Source: Nocardia concava NBRC 100430 (GTDB lineage Bacteria; Actinomycetota; Actinomycetes; Mycobacteriales; Mycobacteriaceae). Taken from it: 64,000 nucleotides of DNA. The DNA is taken from the NCBI RefSeq assembly GCF_000308815.1, contig NZ_BAFX01000020.1, forward strand, positions 38,284 to 102,283, given 5' to 3'. A program made the translations under genes and the position numbers. Positions 16,401 through 26,514 of this stretch are shown here, one piece after another. How positions within the stretch are numbered: the stretch's first letter is position 1; every line of letters begins with the position of its first letter. Under the pieces are notes generated by a model. It had not been told where the DNA came from. It ran no database searches and worked only from the letters and a program-made list of their open reading frames with translations.

Positions 16401-19282
16401 CCCTGCCCGCCCCGACCCGCGAGGCCGCGCGCGGCTACCGGGAACCGGCCACCGACACCGAGATTCGGCTGGCCGCCCTGTTCGGGCAGCTGTTCGGCCG
16501 CGACCGGGTAGGCGCGGACGACTCGTTCTTCGAACTCGGCGGGCACTCGCTGCTGGCGACCCGCCTGATCGTGGTGATCCGCAAGGAGTTCGGCGTCGAA
16601 CTCGACGTGCGCGCCCCGTTCGACACCCCGACCGTCGCGGGCCTGGCCGCGCTGATCGACCGCGCGCCCGCCGCCGAGGTGCGCGCCGAGACCCCGAGCC
16701 TGGCGAAACGCGAACGGCCGCACCGGGTTCCGCTGTCGTTCTCGCAGCTGGCCATGTGGTTCCAGCGGAAGCTGGAGGGGCCCAGCCCGGTCGGCAATAT
16801 CCCGTTCGCCATGCGCGTGGACGGTCCCCTGGACCTCACCGCCCTGGCGGCCGCGCTGGGTGATGTGGTGGCCCGGCACGAGGCGCTGCGCACCGTCTTC
16901 CCCGAGGACGGCGGCGTGCCGTATCAGTCGGTGCTCCCGGCCGGTCCGATCGATGTGCTGGTCACCGTCCTCGACGATCCCGACCGCCTGCCCGCCGAAC
17001 TGGCCGAGGCGGCCGAGTACTGCTTCGCGGTCGAATCCGAACTGCTGGTGCGCCCCAAGGTCTTCGTGCTCGGCAAGTCCTCGCACGCCATCTCACTGCT
17101 GGTGCACCACATGGTCGCCGACCACTGGTCCTTCCGCACCATCCTGGCCGACCTGGCCACCGCCTACCGCACCCGCATCGACTCCGGCATCGCCCCGAAC
17201 TGGGAGCCGCTGGCCCTCGACTACGCCGACTTCGCGCTCTGGCAGCGCGAACTGGTGTCCGCGGACCAGGAACGCATCGACTACTGGCGCGACACCCTCG
17301 CCGGTCTGCCGGACGAGATCAACCCCGCCCACGACCATCCCCGCCCGGCCGTCCTCGGCAAGAGCGGCAGCGTCACCGCGTTCACCGTCCCCTCCGGCCT
17401 GCGCCGCCGCCTGAAGGGCCTGGCCGAATCCGCGGGCGCCTCGGAGTTCATGCTCTACCAGGCCGCGGTCGTCACCCTCCTGCACAAACTCGGTGCGGGC
17501 GAGGACATTCCGCTCGGCACCCCCGTCGCGGGCCGCTCCTACCCGGTCGCCGCCGACCTGGTCGGCCTCCTCGCCAACATGGTGGTCCTGCGCAACGACC
17601 TCTCTGGCAACCCCACCCTCCGCACCCTTCTGGATCGCTCCCGCGCTGTTGCGTTGGGCGCGTACGCCAACCAGGACGTCCCCCTGGAACGCGTGGTCGA
17701 AGCGGTCAACCCACCCCGCTCCCGCTCCCGAAACCCCCTGTTCCAGGCCATGATGCACTTCCGCGAGGAAGACTGGGCCGCCGCCGACGCAGGCCTCGGC
17801 GAGGCCGAACTCTCCGTCCTCCCCATCGAATTCGACATCTCCCTCCTCGACCTGAGCATCAACTTCTTCGCCGCCCCCGACGGCGGCTTCGACGCCAGCG
17901 TCATCATCAACACCGACCTCTACGACCCCGCCACCGCCCCCCTCCTCGCCCAGCGCATGCTCCGCGTCCTCACCGCCTTCGCCGACACCCCGGACCTGGC
18001 GCTCAGCGAGCTGGATGTGATGCCCGCCCAGGAGCGGCAGGCTGTCGAGGACTGGGGAACCGGGCCCGCCGAGGTGTTGGATGTCGCCGCGGTTCTGGAT
18101 CGCGCCCGCGCCGTGTCCGCCGATGCAGCGGTCGTGCATTGCGGTGCCGAAACGCTCACCTACGGTGAGCTTCTCGATCGTCTGGATCTATCCGCCGTCG
18201 AGGGCCTCGTGATCGACGCGGGCCTCAGCGACTCACGGATCCGACTGGTCGCGGCTCCGTGGGGCAGCACCGAGCTGAATGTCGAGTTGGTGGCCGCCCT
18301 CGCTTCCGGCGCGACCGTGATCATCGCCGACGATGCGCAGCGGCAGGACCCGACCGCATTGGTCGATCTGATCACCACTCACCGGCCCGACCGGGTGGCG
18401 GCCGATCCCGGCACCCTGGCTCGCTTCGTGCACACCGGTATTTCCATGCTGCCGTCGGTGCGGCATTGGGAGGTGCTCGGAATCGACTGGCCTGCTGCAC
18501 TTCCCGACCTACTTCCCGCGCTGTCCTCCAACTCCACCGCCGCCTACGCGTACGTGGCGCCGGGATTCCCGGGTGTGGCGGCGCGTGGCCCGCTCGACGA
18601 AACGGCCGCCGCGACACCGGCAGCCGGTGCGCGCGTGCTGGTGCTCGACGCCAACGAACGGTCTGTTCCGCCCGGCGTCGTGGGAACCGCCCATGTCGGC
18701 GCGGCCACCCCGGGCGAAAATCTGGTCCGGACGGGGGAGCGGGCGCGCTGGACGATTCATGGCGAACTCGAATTCGCCATCGAGCGGGAGCGGCCCGCCG
18801 TCCGTCCCGCTGCCGCGCGATCGGCCGAATCCCACACGGCCACAGGCCGAAACGATACCGAGCTGCAGTTGCGGACCATACTCGCCGAGCTGCTCGAACT
18901 GGAGCTGGACGAGGTCGGTGGGGAGGACAACTTCTTCGCGCTGGGTGGGGACAGTGTGATCTCGATTCAGTGGTCGGTGCGGGCCAATGAGGTTGGGTTG
19001 CCGCTGTCGCCGCAGTTGGTGTTCGAGTGCATGACCGTGACCGAGTTGGCGGAAGCTGTGGACGGGGCGCTGGCCGCCGGAGTGACGGCTGCGGATATCG
19101 CTGCGGCGGCGGGGGTTTCGGCCTCCGAGATGACGGCCACGTTCGGCAGCACTGTGCAAGCCGAAGCGGCTGAGCCGCAGGCGGTTCCGGTGGATGCCCA
19201 CAGTCACGCGCCGATGAGCGCGTCGGGCCTGAATCAGGACGCTCTGGCCGCGCTCGGTGCCGCTTGGAAGGGTGCGCGGTGA
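13457..19282 (+). CDS. Non-ribosomal peptide synthetase, C-A-T-C-(degenerate A)-T
   Basis: 1941 residues; ATG 13457 with GGAG upstream, 34 nt after the PKS. Condensation 1 has HHICWDD (His177/178). Adenylation 1 is complete: YTSGSTGKPKG from Tyr636, NHYGPTE, YRTGDL, and the A10 lysine in GKLDKR. Carrier 1 has LGGHSLL (Ser1031). Condensation 2 has HHMVADHWS (His1217/1218). Next comes an adenylation-like segment (about 1543-1790) that keeps LTYGELLD and VRTGERARW but lacks the glycine-rich A3 loop, the NxYGPTE motif and the A8-A10 region with the catalytic lysine. Carrier 2 has LGGDSVIS (Ser1833). It probably adds one hydroxylysine-type residue and makes a second bond whose substrate is activated elsewhere. 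The degenerate segment resembles the stand-alone protein at 30410-31519. Confidence 0.87.
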   Translation: MANDAKTLLERRKELLRRRIAESGVAAATATPAPAARATAGERHPLSDGQRRMWFLQTRDPADTTLNICVAYRLSGALDADRFHAAVDAVAARHDILRTTYGLGEDGEPYQIARADLAPGWESHDLSELPEGSRSRRLEVLARREFSRPFDLSVESPLRLTLVRLAAEEFALILVAHHICWDDDSWGVFFGELNTAYLGGELHALPGQFADVEVFDVDTVASDADLEYWRGALRPLPESLELPGKSVDSASRKAERRTLALSGDLMRRVDAFARDRSATPFMVLLAAYEAIVHRYTAAGDFLVSVPVTVRRNAIAESLIGYFGNTLLLRATLTARDSFAAFTDAVRDTCLGAFAHQGVGIDRVVREANPDRLGGKDGLDQLVRLGFSVRKSADGFALDGIDATLLDLGSPVTQLPLSLAVVLEPTGAYLEAEYQIDRLDGGLVDQLLAHYAQLLGAALDEPGKRIGDLDILGAADAARILELSRGPVVETPAATMVDLFQARVAAAPEAIAVVAPDQGVELTYAALNRRANRLAHWLIRQGLGTEDVVGLRLSNSVEFVVGMLAVLKSGAAYLPIDPAYPDDRIDYLVEDARPRLVLGRVELDAAELSAADLPDHDPSDADRLRALRPGNLAYVIYTSGSTGKPKGVPVPHGAIAEHLDGFVAEWGMTAEDRLLQSSSVSFDASLLDIFVTFTAGARLVVPKPDAFRDIPYVAEIITRCGVTVLHMVPSMLSTFLLLPEVSQWRALRHVPVGGEALPGEVADKFAGIFDAELRNHYGPTEAVVCATHQDVVGPQGTRIVPIGTPNRNVFVYLLDEALQLVPTGVVGEIYLGGEQLARGYLNRAGLSAERFVADPFGDRNGLPGGRLYRTGDLARRNADGEIEFVGRADEQVKVRGFRIELGEVEAVIGSHPDVGHCVVIATEDAAVGAMLAAYVVPAAGAIVDTEQVRAHAAATLPDYMVPAAFAVIDEIPLTVHGKLDKRALPAPTREAARGYREPATDTEIRLAALFGQLFGRDRVGADDSFFELGGHSLLATRLIVVIRKEFGVELDVRAPFDTPTVAGLAALIDRAPAAEVRAETPSLAKRERPHRVPLSFSQLAMWFQRKLEGPSPVGNIPFAMRVDGPLDLTALAAALGDVVARHEALRTVFPEDGGVPYQSVLPAGPIDVLVTVLDDPDRLPAELAEAAEYCFAVESELLVRPKVFVLGKSSHAISLLVHHMVADHWSFRTILADLATAYRTRIDSGIAPNWEPLALDYADFALWQRELVSADQERIDYWRDTLAGLPDEINPAHDHPRPAVLGKSGSVTAFTVPSGLRRRLKGLAESAGASEFMLYQAAVVTLLHKLGAGEDIPLGTPVAGRSYPVAADLVGLLANMVVLRNDLSGNPTLRTLLDRSRAVALGAYANQDVPLERVVEAVNPPRSRSRNPLFQAMMHFREEDWAAADAGLGEAELSVLPIEFDISLLDLSINFFAAPDGGFDASVIINTDLYDPATAPLLAQRMLRVLTAFADTPDLALSELDVMPAQERQAVEDWGTGPAEVLDVAAVLDRARAVSADAAVVHCGAETLTYGELLDRLDLSAVEGLVIDAGLSDSRIRLVAAPWGSTELNVELVAALASGATVIIADDAQRQDPTALVDLITTHRPDRVAADPGTLARFVHTGISMLPSVRHWEVLGIDWPAALPDLLPALSSNSTAAYAYVAPGFPGVAARGPLDETAAATPAAGARVLVLDANERSVPPGVVGTAHVGAATPGENLVRTGERARWTIHGELEFAIERERPAVRPAAARSAESHTATGRNDTELQLRTILAELLELELDEVGGEDNFFALGGDSVISIQWSVRANEVGLPLSPQLVFECMTVTELAEAVDGALAAGVTAADIAAAAGVSASEMTATFGSTVQAEAAEPQAVPVDAHSHAPMSASGLNQDALAALGAAWKGAR

Positions 19283-22200
19283 GAGAGGATCGGATGGTCG
19301 TGGATCGGTCGAAGCCCGCCGAGATCGAGGATGTGCTGGCGCTGAGTCCGCTGCAGGAGGGGCTGTTCTCGCTGGCCCGGCTGGCGGCGGGCGGGGTCGA
19401 CCTGTACACGATGCAGTTCGTCATCGATATCGGCGGACCGGTGGATGTGGCGGTGCTGCGGCGCAGTGTGGAGGTGCTGCTGGAGCGGCATCCGAATCTG
19501 CGGGCGGCGTTCTGGGATCAGGATCTGCCCAAGCCGGTGCAGATCGTGCCCACCTGGGTGGATCTGCCGTGGCGCGAGATCGATGCCGGTGCTGAGGAAT
19601 TCGATGCCATCGCGGCGGCCGATCGGGAGCTCGCCTTCGATTTGAGCAAGGGGCCCGCGCTGCGGGTCACCCTGGTGAACCTGCCCGGTGAGCGGCGGCG
19701 CATGATCCTCAACGCGCACCACATCCTCATGGACGGCTGGGCCGTCGCGGTGTTCTTCCGCGAACTCATCGCCGTGTACGACTCCGGGGGAGTGGCGGAT
19801 TCGCTGCCCGCCCCGCGTCCGTACCGCGATTACATCGGCTGGCTCGCCGCCCAGGACACCGCCGCCGCGGAACGAGCCTGGGCCGACTATCTGAGCCCGC
19901 TGTCGGGCCCGCTCATGCTCGCCGATGCCACCGCGGCCGCGGTCGGCACGGTCATTCCGCGGCGCACCCGCCACTACCTGGACCCGGAGGAGACCCGGCG
20001 GCTCACCCGGTGGGCCCGCACCAACGGCCTGACCCTGGGCACCGCCATCCAATTCGCCTGGGCCGTCGTGCTTTCCCGGCTCACCGACCGCCGCGACCTG
20101 GTGTACGGCACCACCATCTCCGGACGCCCCGATTCGCTCCCCGGCGTGGAGACCATGATCGGGCTGTTCATCAATACCGTGCCCGCCCGGGTGATCCTGG
20201 ACCGCACCGCGACCGTCCGCGACCAGTGCCGCACCCTGCAGCGCGAACAGGCCGCCATGCGCGACGTCGGCCATGTGAGCCTGTCGTCCATCCAGCGCAC
20301 CGCTGGCCACGGCCCGCTCTTCGATGTCCTGTTCGTCTTCGAGAACGCCCCCATCGGTGCGGCCACCGATCCAATGGTGACCAGTAACGGCACCCGCTTC
20401 CTGCCCGTCGCCATGGAAAGCCTGGTGCACTACCCGCTTTCGGTGGTATCGCACCTCGAGGACAACCGCCTGGTGGTGGCGCTGGAAGCCATTGCCGAGG
20501 CACTGCCGCACCTGCCGGTCGCGGATATCGGCGCGCGCATCCTGTCGGTGCTGCGTCAGCTCCCCGACCACGCCGATTCGTCTCCTGACGCGCCGGACGT
20601 CCTGCTGCCCGCTGAGCGTGCCGAACTCACCGCCGGGTCTCCGGACCAGGATTCGCCAGAGGAGACTTCCGCCGACGAGCGCAGCCTCGGTGCCGCGGAG
20701 CTGCGGGCCGACGTGATGGACCTGTTCCTGCACCATGTCGAAACAACGCCTGACGCAACGTCTTTGAGCACCGCGACCGGGCGCTACACCTACCGTGAGC
20801 TGCACGAGGCGGCCGCTCGCCTGGCCGCCGAGCTGGCCGCCCACGGTATCGGTCCGGAATCCATTGTGGCCCTGGCACTCCCACGCTCCGCCGATTCGCT
20901 CATCGCCATCCTCGCGACCCTGTACGCCGGCGCGGCCTACGTCCCCCTCGACATCGCGGCCCCGCCCGCCCGCATCGCGTCAATCCTCCGCCAAGCCCAC
21001 CCCGACCTCCTCCTCACCACCACCGCCACCCACCCCCTCATCCACCCCGCTTCGCCGAGTGGCACAACAGCGCGGGATATCCGGACAAATCCCCTCACTG
21101 GTGTGCCACTCGACGAGCTGGTACTGGATGACGGCGCGACGGCCCAGCGGATTGCGGCGCGGGCGGTTGGGCGGCCGCGGGCGGTGCATCCGGACAACCT
21201 CGCGTATCTGATCTTCACCTCGGGCTCTACCGGTGAACCCAAGGGCGTCATGGGCACTCGTGCGGCGCTGGCCAGCTACTTCGTCGATCACCGCGATCGC
21301 GTCTACCGCCCGGCGCGGGCCAGGCTGGGGCGGGCACTGCGGATCGCGCACGCCTGGTCGCTGAGTTTCGACGCGTCCTGGCAGCCGATGATCGGCCTGT
21401 TCGACGGGCACGCCGTGCACCTGTTCGACGAGACCGAGATGCGCGACGCGCAGGGGCTCGTCGAGGGCGTCATCCGGCACCGGGTGGACATGATCGATAC
21501 CTCGCCGTCGATGTTCGGGCAGCTCTCGGCGGCTGGACTGGTGGACGGTGATCACCTCACCGTGCTCGCGCTCGGCGGCGAGGCGATCGGCCCGGCATTG
21601 TGGGAGCGGTTGCGGTCGCTGCCCGATACGGCCGTCTACAACTGCTACGGGCCGACCGAGACTACGGTCGAGGCAGTCGTCGCGACCGTGAACACCGGTG
21701 GGCTCGAGGATCTTTCGCAGGCCGGTTCCGCTCCGGTCATCGGCCGCCCGGTCGATCGGATGAGCGGCTACGTGCTCGACTCCGCGCTGCGGCCGGTGCC
21801 GCGTGGCGTCGTGGGCGAGCTGTACCTGTCGGGTGCGCAGCTGACGCGCGGCTATGTGGGTCGTGCCGCTCAGACCGCTGACCGCTTCGTCGCCGACCCG
21901 TACCGGACCGGCGTGCGCATGTACCGCACCGGAGATCTGGTGCGGCAGTTGCCCTCCGGTGAGATCGCCTATCTGGGCCGGGCCGACGATCAGGTGAAGA
22001 TCCGCGGCTACCGGATCGAGATCGGCGATATCGAATCGGCGCTGTTGCGGCTGCCGGGCGTCCGCGAAGCCGCCGTCGTGGTGGTCACCCGGCCCAGCGG
22101 ACCGACCTTGATCGGATTCGCGGTGGCCGAGGACGACGCCAGCGGAATCGCCTTGCGTGCACGGCTTTCCGAGCATCTGCCGGCCTACATGGTGCCCGTC

Positions 22201-23976
22201 CGCATCGCCACACTGCCCGCGATGCCGGTCACGCCCAATGGCAAACTCGACGTGCGCGCGCTGACTGCCGCCGGCGCGAGCCTGCTCAGCGAATCGGGTT
22301 CGGGCACCGCGCCGCGGACCGCCACCGAGCGCGCGCTGTGCGCGGCGTTCGCCACGGTGCTGGGTGATCGGGTCATCGGCATCGACGACGACTTCCTGGC
22401 CATGGGTATCGACAGCATTGTCGCCATCTCCCTGGTCGACAAGGCCCGCCGGGCGGGGATTCCGATCACCCCGGCCATGGTGCTGGCCACTCCCACCGTG
22501 CGTGATCTCGCGGCGGCCGTGGATGTGAAGGCGGCACAACGGGACTCGATGCCGGTGGAATCGGGAGCCGGGTACGGCCCGGTGCCCGCCACCCCGATCA
22601 TGCGGTGGATGTACGAGTTCGGCGGTTACCGGCGACTCACGCTGTCCACTCTCGTGACGCTCCCCGCAGGAATCGACACCACGCGACTGGAAGCCACGCT
22701 GCAAGCCCTGCTCGACGGCCACGACATGCTGCGTGCCCAGCTGTCGCACACCGAAGAGGAGCCGCAGCTGGTCACCCGGGAGCCAGGTGCGATTCGCGCA
22801 GCCGACCTGCTGACCGAGGTGGTCGTCGACGGCGATCTCGGTGCGGCACTGGAGATTCGATCACGCGAGGCCATCGACCGCATCGACCCGGATGCCGGAA
22901 TCATGCTGCAAGCCGTGCGGTTCATGCGCCCGTCGGGTGATGTCCTGCTACTGACGGTCCACCACCTCGCGGTCGATCCCGTCTCCTGGCACATCATCCT
23001 CGGTGACCTCGCCGACGCCTGGCAGCAAGTCGAGGCAGGCGAGACACCCGGCGTCGCAACGGAATCCACGTCGTATCGTCGCTGGGGTCAGTTGCTGGCC
23101 GCCCGTGCCGACGGACGCGATGTGCAGTCCCAGCGCGAGTTCTGGGCCACCCAGCTGGCGGGCGGCGACGCCCCGCTCGGCCACCGCCGCCCCGACCCAC
23201 GCAGCGACACCTGGGACTCGTACCGGATCACGCCGTCGTTCACCGACGCGGCGGCCACCCGCGGCATTCTCGCGGCCACCGCCCAAGGTGATCGTGCCGC
23301 CGGACTGCACGAATTCCTGCTCGCCGCACTGGTTCTGACACTGAACACCTGGCGCGCCGAGCGTGGTCAGGACACTTCCGCGGGTGCGCTCGTGGCGCTG
23401 GAGGGCCACGGCCGCGAGGACGCCCGGGTGGCGTCCGAGGCCGACACCTCCCGCACCGTCGGCTGGTTCACCAGCGTCTACCCGCTGCGCCTGGCCGCCG
23501 GGTCCGGCATCGACGTCTCGCGGGCCGAGGCCGATCCGGCCGCCGCGACCGTGCTGCTGGAAACCGTTGCGGCCCAGGCGCACATGGTGCCCAACAAGGG
23601 ACTCGACTACGACACGCTGCGTTACGGCGGCACCGCTCCGGAACTGACGGCGGAGGCCGAACCGCAGGTGCTGTTCGACTTCCTGGGCCGCATGGACCTG
23701 ACGGCCGGAACCGGCACGGAAATGCCCTTCGCACCCGTCACGGACCTGACCCTGCATCAGCGGCTGCCGATCGCACCCGAACCGGATATGCCGCTGCGCT
23801 ACGCCCTGGATCTCATCGCGGCGATCTACCCCGGCGAACAAGGACCACAGCTGGTGACCCTGTTCCGCTGGAGCGCAGCCATTTTCGACGAGCCCGACAT
23901 CCAGCGCTTCGACGAGATCTGGCAGCGCGCCGTGGCCGCACTCACCGCCGCCAACGCCGCACTCAGCCCCGCATAG
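19279..23976 (+). CDS. Non-ribosomal peptide synthetase, C-A-T-E-like terminal module
   Basis: About 1565 residues from a GTG that overlaps the previous stop (GTGA); ATG 19294 is an alternative. Condensation: HHILMDGW (His147/148). Adenylation: [11 protein letters not shown] from Phe646, [29 protein letters not shown], and NGKLDVR carrying the A10 lysine. Carrier: MGIDSIV (Ser1046). The C-terminal domain has [10 protein letters not shown] (His1228/1229), [16 protein letters not shown] and LFDFLGR, the motif set of epimerisation-type condensation domains. There is no thioesterase. By analogy with MbtF it should add the last N-hydroxylysine, which in this siderophore class cyclises to a caprolactam. 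Whether the terminal domain epimerises, cyclises or is silent cannot be told from sequence. Confidence 0.87.
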   Translation: MREDRMVVDRSKPAEIEDVLALSPLQEGLFSLARLAAGGVDLYTMQFVIDIGGPVDVAVLRRSVEVLLERHPNLRAAFWDQDLPKPVQIVPTWVDLPWREIDAGAEEFDAIAAADRELAFDLSKGPALRVTLVNLPGERRRMILNAHHILMDGWAVAVFFRELIAVYDSGGVADSLPAPRPYRDYIGWLAAQDTAAAERAWADYLSPLSGPLMLADATAAAVGTVIPRRTRHYLDPEETRRLTRWARTNGLTLGTAIQFAWAVVLSRLTDRRDLVYGTTISGRPDSLPGVETMIGLFINTVPARVILDRTATVRDQCRTLQREQAAMRDVGHVSLSSIQRTAGHGPLFDVLFVFENAPIGAATDPMVTSNGTRFLPVAMESLVHYPLSVVSHLEDNRLVVALEAIAEALPHLPVADIGARILSVLRQLPDHADSSPDAPDVLLPAERAELTAGSPDQDSPEETSADERSLGAAELRADVMDLFLHHVETTPDATSLSTATGRYTYRELHEAAARLAAELAAHGIGPESIVALALPRSADSLIAILATLYAGAAYVPLDIAAPPARIASILRQAHPDLLLTTTATHPLIHPASPSGTTARDIRTNPLTGVPLDELVLDDGATAQRIAARAVGRPRAVHPDNLAYLIFTSGSTGEPKGVMGTRAALASYFVDHRDRVYRPARARLGRALRIAHAWSLSFDASWQPMIGLFDGHAVHLFDETEMRDAQGLVEGVIRHRVDMIDTSPSMFGQLSAAGLVDGDHLTVLALGGEAIGPALWERLRSLPDTAVYNCYGPTETTVEAVVATVNTGGLEDLSQAGSAPVIGRPVDRMSGYVLDSALRPVPRGVVGELYLSGAQLTRGYVGRAAQTADRFVADPYRTGVRMYRTGDLVRQLPSGEIAYLGRADDQVKIRGYRIEIGDIESALLRLPGVREAAVVVVTRPSGPTLIGFAVAEDDASGIALRARLSEHLPAYMVPVRIATLPAMPVTPNGKLDVRALTAAGASLLSESGSGTAPRTATERALCAAFATVLGDRVIGIDDDFLAMGIDSIVAISLVDKARRAGIPITPAMVLATPTVRDLAAAVDVKAAQRDSMPVESGAGYGPVPATPIMRWMYEFGGYRRLTLSTLVTLPAGIDTTRLEATLQALLDGHDMLRAQLSHTEEEPQLVTREPGAIRAADLLTEVVVDGDLGAALEIRSREAIDRIDPDAGIMLQAVRFMRPSGDVLLLTVHHLAVDPVSWHIILGDLADAWQQVEAGETPGVATESTSYRRWGQLLAARADGRDVQSQREFWATQLAGGDAPLGHRRPDPRSDTWDSYRITPSFTDAAATRGILAATAQGDRAAGLHEFLLAALVLTLNTWRAERGQDTSAGALVALEGHGREDARVASEADTSRTVGWFTSVYPLRLAAGSGIDVSRAEADPAAATVLLETVAAQAHMVPNKGLDYDTLRYGGTAPELTAEAEPQVLFDFLGRMDLTAGTGTEMPFAPVTDLTLHQRLPIAPEPDMPLRYALDLIAAIYPGEQGPQLVTLFRWSAAIFDEPDIQRFDEIWQRAVAALTAANAALSPA

Positions 23977-23993
23977 CGCCGGACCAGCAACCG

Positions 23994-24974
23994 ATGAACA
24001 TGAGGATGGAGAACCCGGTGTCGCAATCCACCACGGACGCGGCCATTGTCGTCGAGTCCGTCGAGAAATCCTTCGGCGAGGTACACGCCCTGCGCGGCAT
24101 CAGCTTCACCGCCCCGGCGGGCAGCGTGCTGGGCGTACTCGGCCCCAATGGTGCGGGCAAGACGACCACCGTCTCGGTGCTGTCCACCCTGGTCCGCCCG
24201 GATTCCGGTCGCGCCCTGGTGGCCGGGCACGATGTGGTCCGCGAACCCGACGCGGTGCGCGCCTCGATCATGCTGACCGGTCAGTACGCGGCACTCGACG
24301 AGGTGCTCACCGGCCGGGAGAACCTGGTGCTGTTCGCCCGCCTCATGGGTCTGCGCCCCAAGCCGGCCCGGCAGCGCGCCGACGAACTGCTGGAGCGCTT
24401 CGACCTCACCGGTGCCGCCGACCGGCGGGTGGGCCAGTACTCGGGTGGCATGCGCCGCCGCATCGATATCGCCTGCGGCCTGGTCCGATTGCCCAAGGTG
24501 GTGTTCCTGGACGAACCCACCACCGGTCTCGACCCGGTCAGCCGCCAGAGCCTGTGGTCGCTGGTGCGCGACCTCAAACAGCAGGGCGTCACCATCCTGC
24601 TCACCACCCAGTACCTCGAGGAAGCCGATGCCCTGAGCGACAACATCATCGTCGTCGACAAGGGCACCGTGATCGCGGAGGGCACCGCCGACCAGCTCAA
24701 GGCGCGCTCCGGTTCCAGCTACTGCGAGGTGGTCCCGGTCGAGGCGGCCGACATTCCCGCCGTCGTCACCGCGCTCCATGGTCTGGGCGAGATCACGGTC
24801 GCCGAATCCGCCGACCGCGTAGCCCTTCCAGCCCCGGACGGCGCCGCCACCCTGGGCGAAGTGCTCCGCCGGATCAACGACGCGAACATCGACCTCATCG
24901 ACATCGCCCTGCGCCGCCCGTCGCTGGACGAGGTCTTCATCGAGCTGACCCGTCCGCAAGAGGTCAACGCATGA
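23994..24974 (+). CDS. ABC exporter ATPase, DrrA-type
   Basis: 326 residues from ATG 23994; a GTG at 24018 after GGAG is an alternative. Walker [10 protein letters not shown] (from about residue 50), signature YSGGMRRR, Walker [13 protein letters not shown] and the downstream H-loop region [10 protein letters not shown] identify a DrrA/daunorubicin-type ATPase. The C-terminal extension after about residue 230 is typical of that family. It is 17 nt after the last NRPS and overlaps the permease gene (ATGA), so it belongs to the iron-boxed operon. The likely role is powering export of the finished siderophore or intermediates. Mycobacteria use MmpL4/5-MmpS for this instead. Confidence 0.87.
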   Translation: MNMRMENPVSQSTTDAAIVVESVEKSFGEVHALRGISFTAPAGSVLGVLGPNGAGKTTTVSVLSTLVRPDSGRALVAGHDVVREPDAVRASIMLTGQYAALDEVLTGRENLVLFARLMGLRPKPARQRADELLERFDLTGAADRRVGQYSGGMRRRIDIACGLVRLPKVVFLDEPTTGLDPVSRQSLWSLVRDLKQQGVTILLTTQYLEEADALSDNIIVVDKGTVIAEGTADQLKARSGSSYCEVVPVEAADIPAVVTALHGLGEITVAESADRVALPAPDGAATLGEVLRRINDANIDLIDIALRRPSLDEVFIELTRPQEVNA

Positions 24975-25750
24975 GCGTCGACACCGTAGGAACGCAATTC
25001 CGTGTGCCCGCCGGGCTTCAATGGAAGGCCCTGAGCGGCAGAACCATTCGCGCCGCGCTGCGGGAGGGTGATATCCCCTTCGGGTTCGCCGCGCCGATGA
25101 TCTTCTTCCTGTGTTTCTATGTGCCGCTGCGCAAGTCGATGGAGGCGAGCGGTCTCGACTACGCCCAGTACCTGCTGCCGGTGATCGTGGTGCAGGGCAT
25201 GTTCTTCACCGCCATGTCGGCCGGTGACCGCGCGGCGCGAGACACCTTCAGCGGCATGGGAACCCGGCTGCGGTCCATGCCGGTGCGCGCCTGGCTGCCC
25301 ATGGCCGCCCGCATGTCGGCGAACCTGGTCCGCGCCCTGGCCGCCATCGCGGGTGCGCTGGTGATCGGCTATATCTTCGGATTCCGCTTCCACGATGTTG
25401 CGGGTGCGCTCGGATTCTTACTGCTCGCACTGGCTTTCGCCGCCGCGATCGTCATCGGCGCGGACACCTTGGGTGTGGCCACCGGCAAGCCCGAGATCGG
25501 CGCGTCCGCGCTGCTGGCTCCACAACTGCTGCTGATCATGCTCTCCACCGGTTTCGTTCCGGCGGTGGCCTTCCCGGGCTGGATTCAGCCCTTTGTCCGC
25601 AATCAGCCCGTCTCCCAGGTCGCCGCCGCCCTGCGCGGCCTCGCCGACGGCGAATTCCCCACGGCCGTCATCGTTTCCGTGGCCTGGTGCGCCGGGCTGA
25701 TCGTGCTGTTCACCGCGCTGTCGGTACTCGTCGAAAGGCGGCGTCCGTGA
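24971..25750 (+). CDS. ABC-2 type permease 1 (DrrB-like)
   Basis: 259 residues, starting in the ATGA overlap with the ATPase. About six membrane helices are visible, for example PFGFAAPMIFFLCFYV, YLLPVIVVQGMFF, LAAIAGALVIGYIFGF and LGFLLLALAFAAAIVIGA. The loop TFSGMGTRLRSMPVRAW and the late segment GWIQPFVRNQPVSQVAAALRGL are characteristic of ABC-2 drug and lipid exporters. It should form the membrane channel together with the next gene. Two different permeases with one ATPase implies a heterodimeric channel. Its position at the end of the siderophore operon suggests siderophore export. Confidence 0.85.
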   Translation: MSVDTVGTQFRVPAGLQWKALSGRTIRAALREGDIPFGFAAPMIFFLCFYVPLRKSMEASGLDYAQYLLPVIVVQGMFFTAMSAGDRAARDTFSGMGTRLRSMPVRAWLPMAARMSANLVRALAAIAGALVIGYIFGFRFHDVAGALGFLLLALAFAAAIVIGADTLGVATGKPEIGASALLAPQLLLIMLSTGFVPAVAFPGWIQPFVRNQPVSQVAAALRGLADGEFPTAVIVSVAWCAGLIVLFTALSVLVERRRP

Positions 25751-26511
25751 AAACCCTGCTGGACCAGACCCTGGTCGAGGCCGGTCGCCTCATGCGCCGC
25801 TGGCCGCGCGAGCAGGAGGTGCTCACCTCCACGCTCATCCTTCCCGTCCTGCTGCTGCTCATGTACACCCTCGTGCTGGACAAGGTCCTCACCAACACCT
25901 CCGGCGCGGACGCCATCTACGGCTTCGTCCCCATGATCGCCATCACCGGAGCCATGTACGGGGCCATGGGCACCGGCCTGTCCCTGCACGCCGAACGCGA
26001 ATCCGGCCTGCTGCGCCGCTTCTGGGTGCTGCCCATCCACCGCTCGTCCGGCCTGCTCGGCCGCCTGCTCGCGGAATGCGGCCGCACCCTGGCCGGAACA
26101 CTGGTGATCGTGCTGCTGGGTGTCGCCCTGGGCCTGCGCTTCCACCAGGGCGTCTGGGCCGCGATCGCCTCCGTCCTCATCCCGGTCCTGATCATCCCGG
26201 GCTTCGCCACCATGGTCATCACCGTCGGCGTCAGCCGCATGGGCGACAAGGTGGTCCAACTCTTCGCCGCCGTCACCCTGCTCGGCATGTTCTTCAACTC
26301 CGGCTTCGTCCCCGTGGACAACTACCCGTCCTGGCTCCAGCCGGTGGTCCGAGCCCAGCCCATGAGCTGCGCCATCGAGGCCATGCGCAACCTCACCCTC
26401 GGCGGCCCCCTCGCCACCCCGATCCTGCAAACCCTCGCCTGGTCCGCCGCTCTCGCAGCGATTTTCGGCGCATTCGCAGTCAGGGGCATCCGCGCGGCCG
26501 CCCAGAGCTAG
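25747..26511 (+). CDS. ABC-2 type permease 2 (DrrC-like)
   Basis: 254 residues from a GTG that overlaps the previous stop (GTGA); the open frame upstream of it is not used. Six predicted helices, e.g. LTSTLILPVLLLLMYTLVL, TLVIVLLGVALGL and VLIPVLIIPGFATMVITV. The motif ESGLLRRFWVLPIHR and the late WLQPVVRAQPMSCAIEAMR are paralogous to the first permease. It is the last gene of the operon; its stop is only 3 nt from the stop of the convergent debranching enzyme, with no hairpin between, so transcripts may run into each other. Confidence 0.85.
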   Translation: MKTLLDQTLVEAGRLMRRWPREQEVLTSTLILPVLLLLMYTLVLDKVLTNTSGADAIYGFVPMIAITGAMYGAMGTGLSLHAERESGLLRRFWVLPIHRSSGLLGRLLAECGRTLAGTLVIVLLGVALGLRFHQGVWAAIASVLIPVLIIPGFATMVITVGVSRMGDKVVQLFAAVTLLGMFFNSGFVPVDNYPSWLQPVVRAQPMSCAIEAMRNLTLGGPLATPILQTLAWSAALAAIFGAFAVRGIRAAAQS

Positions 26512-26514
26512 GGA

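Noticed and set aside
13439..17086. 1215-codon open frame opposite the first NRPS
   Set aside because: High-GC shadow of the NRPS gene; composition is low-complexity and the sense strand has all NRPS motifs in order. The same holds for the long antisense frames at 11695-13656 and 20980-22749.
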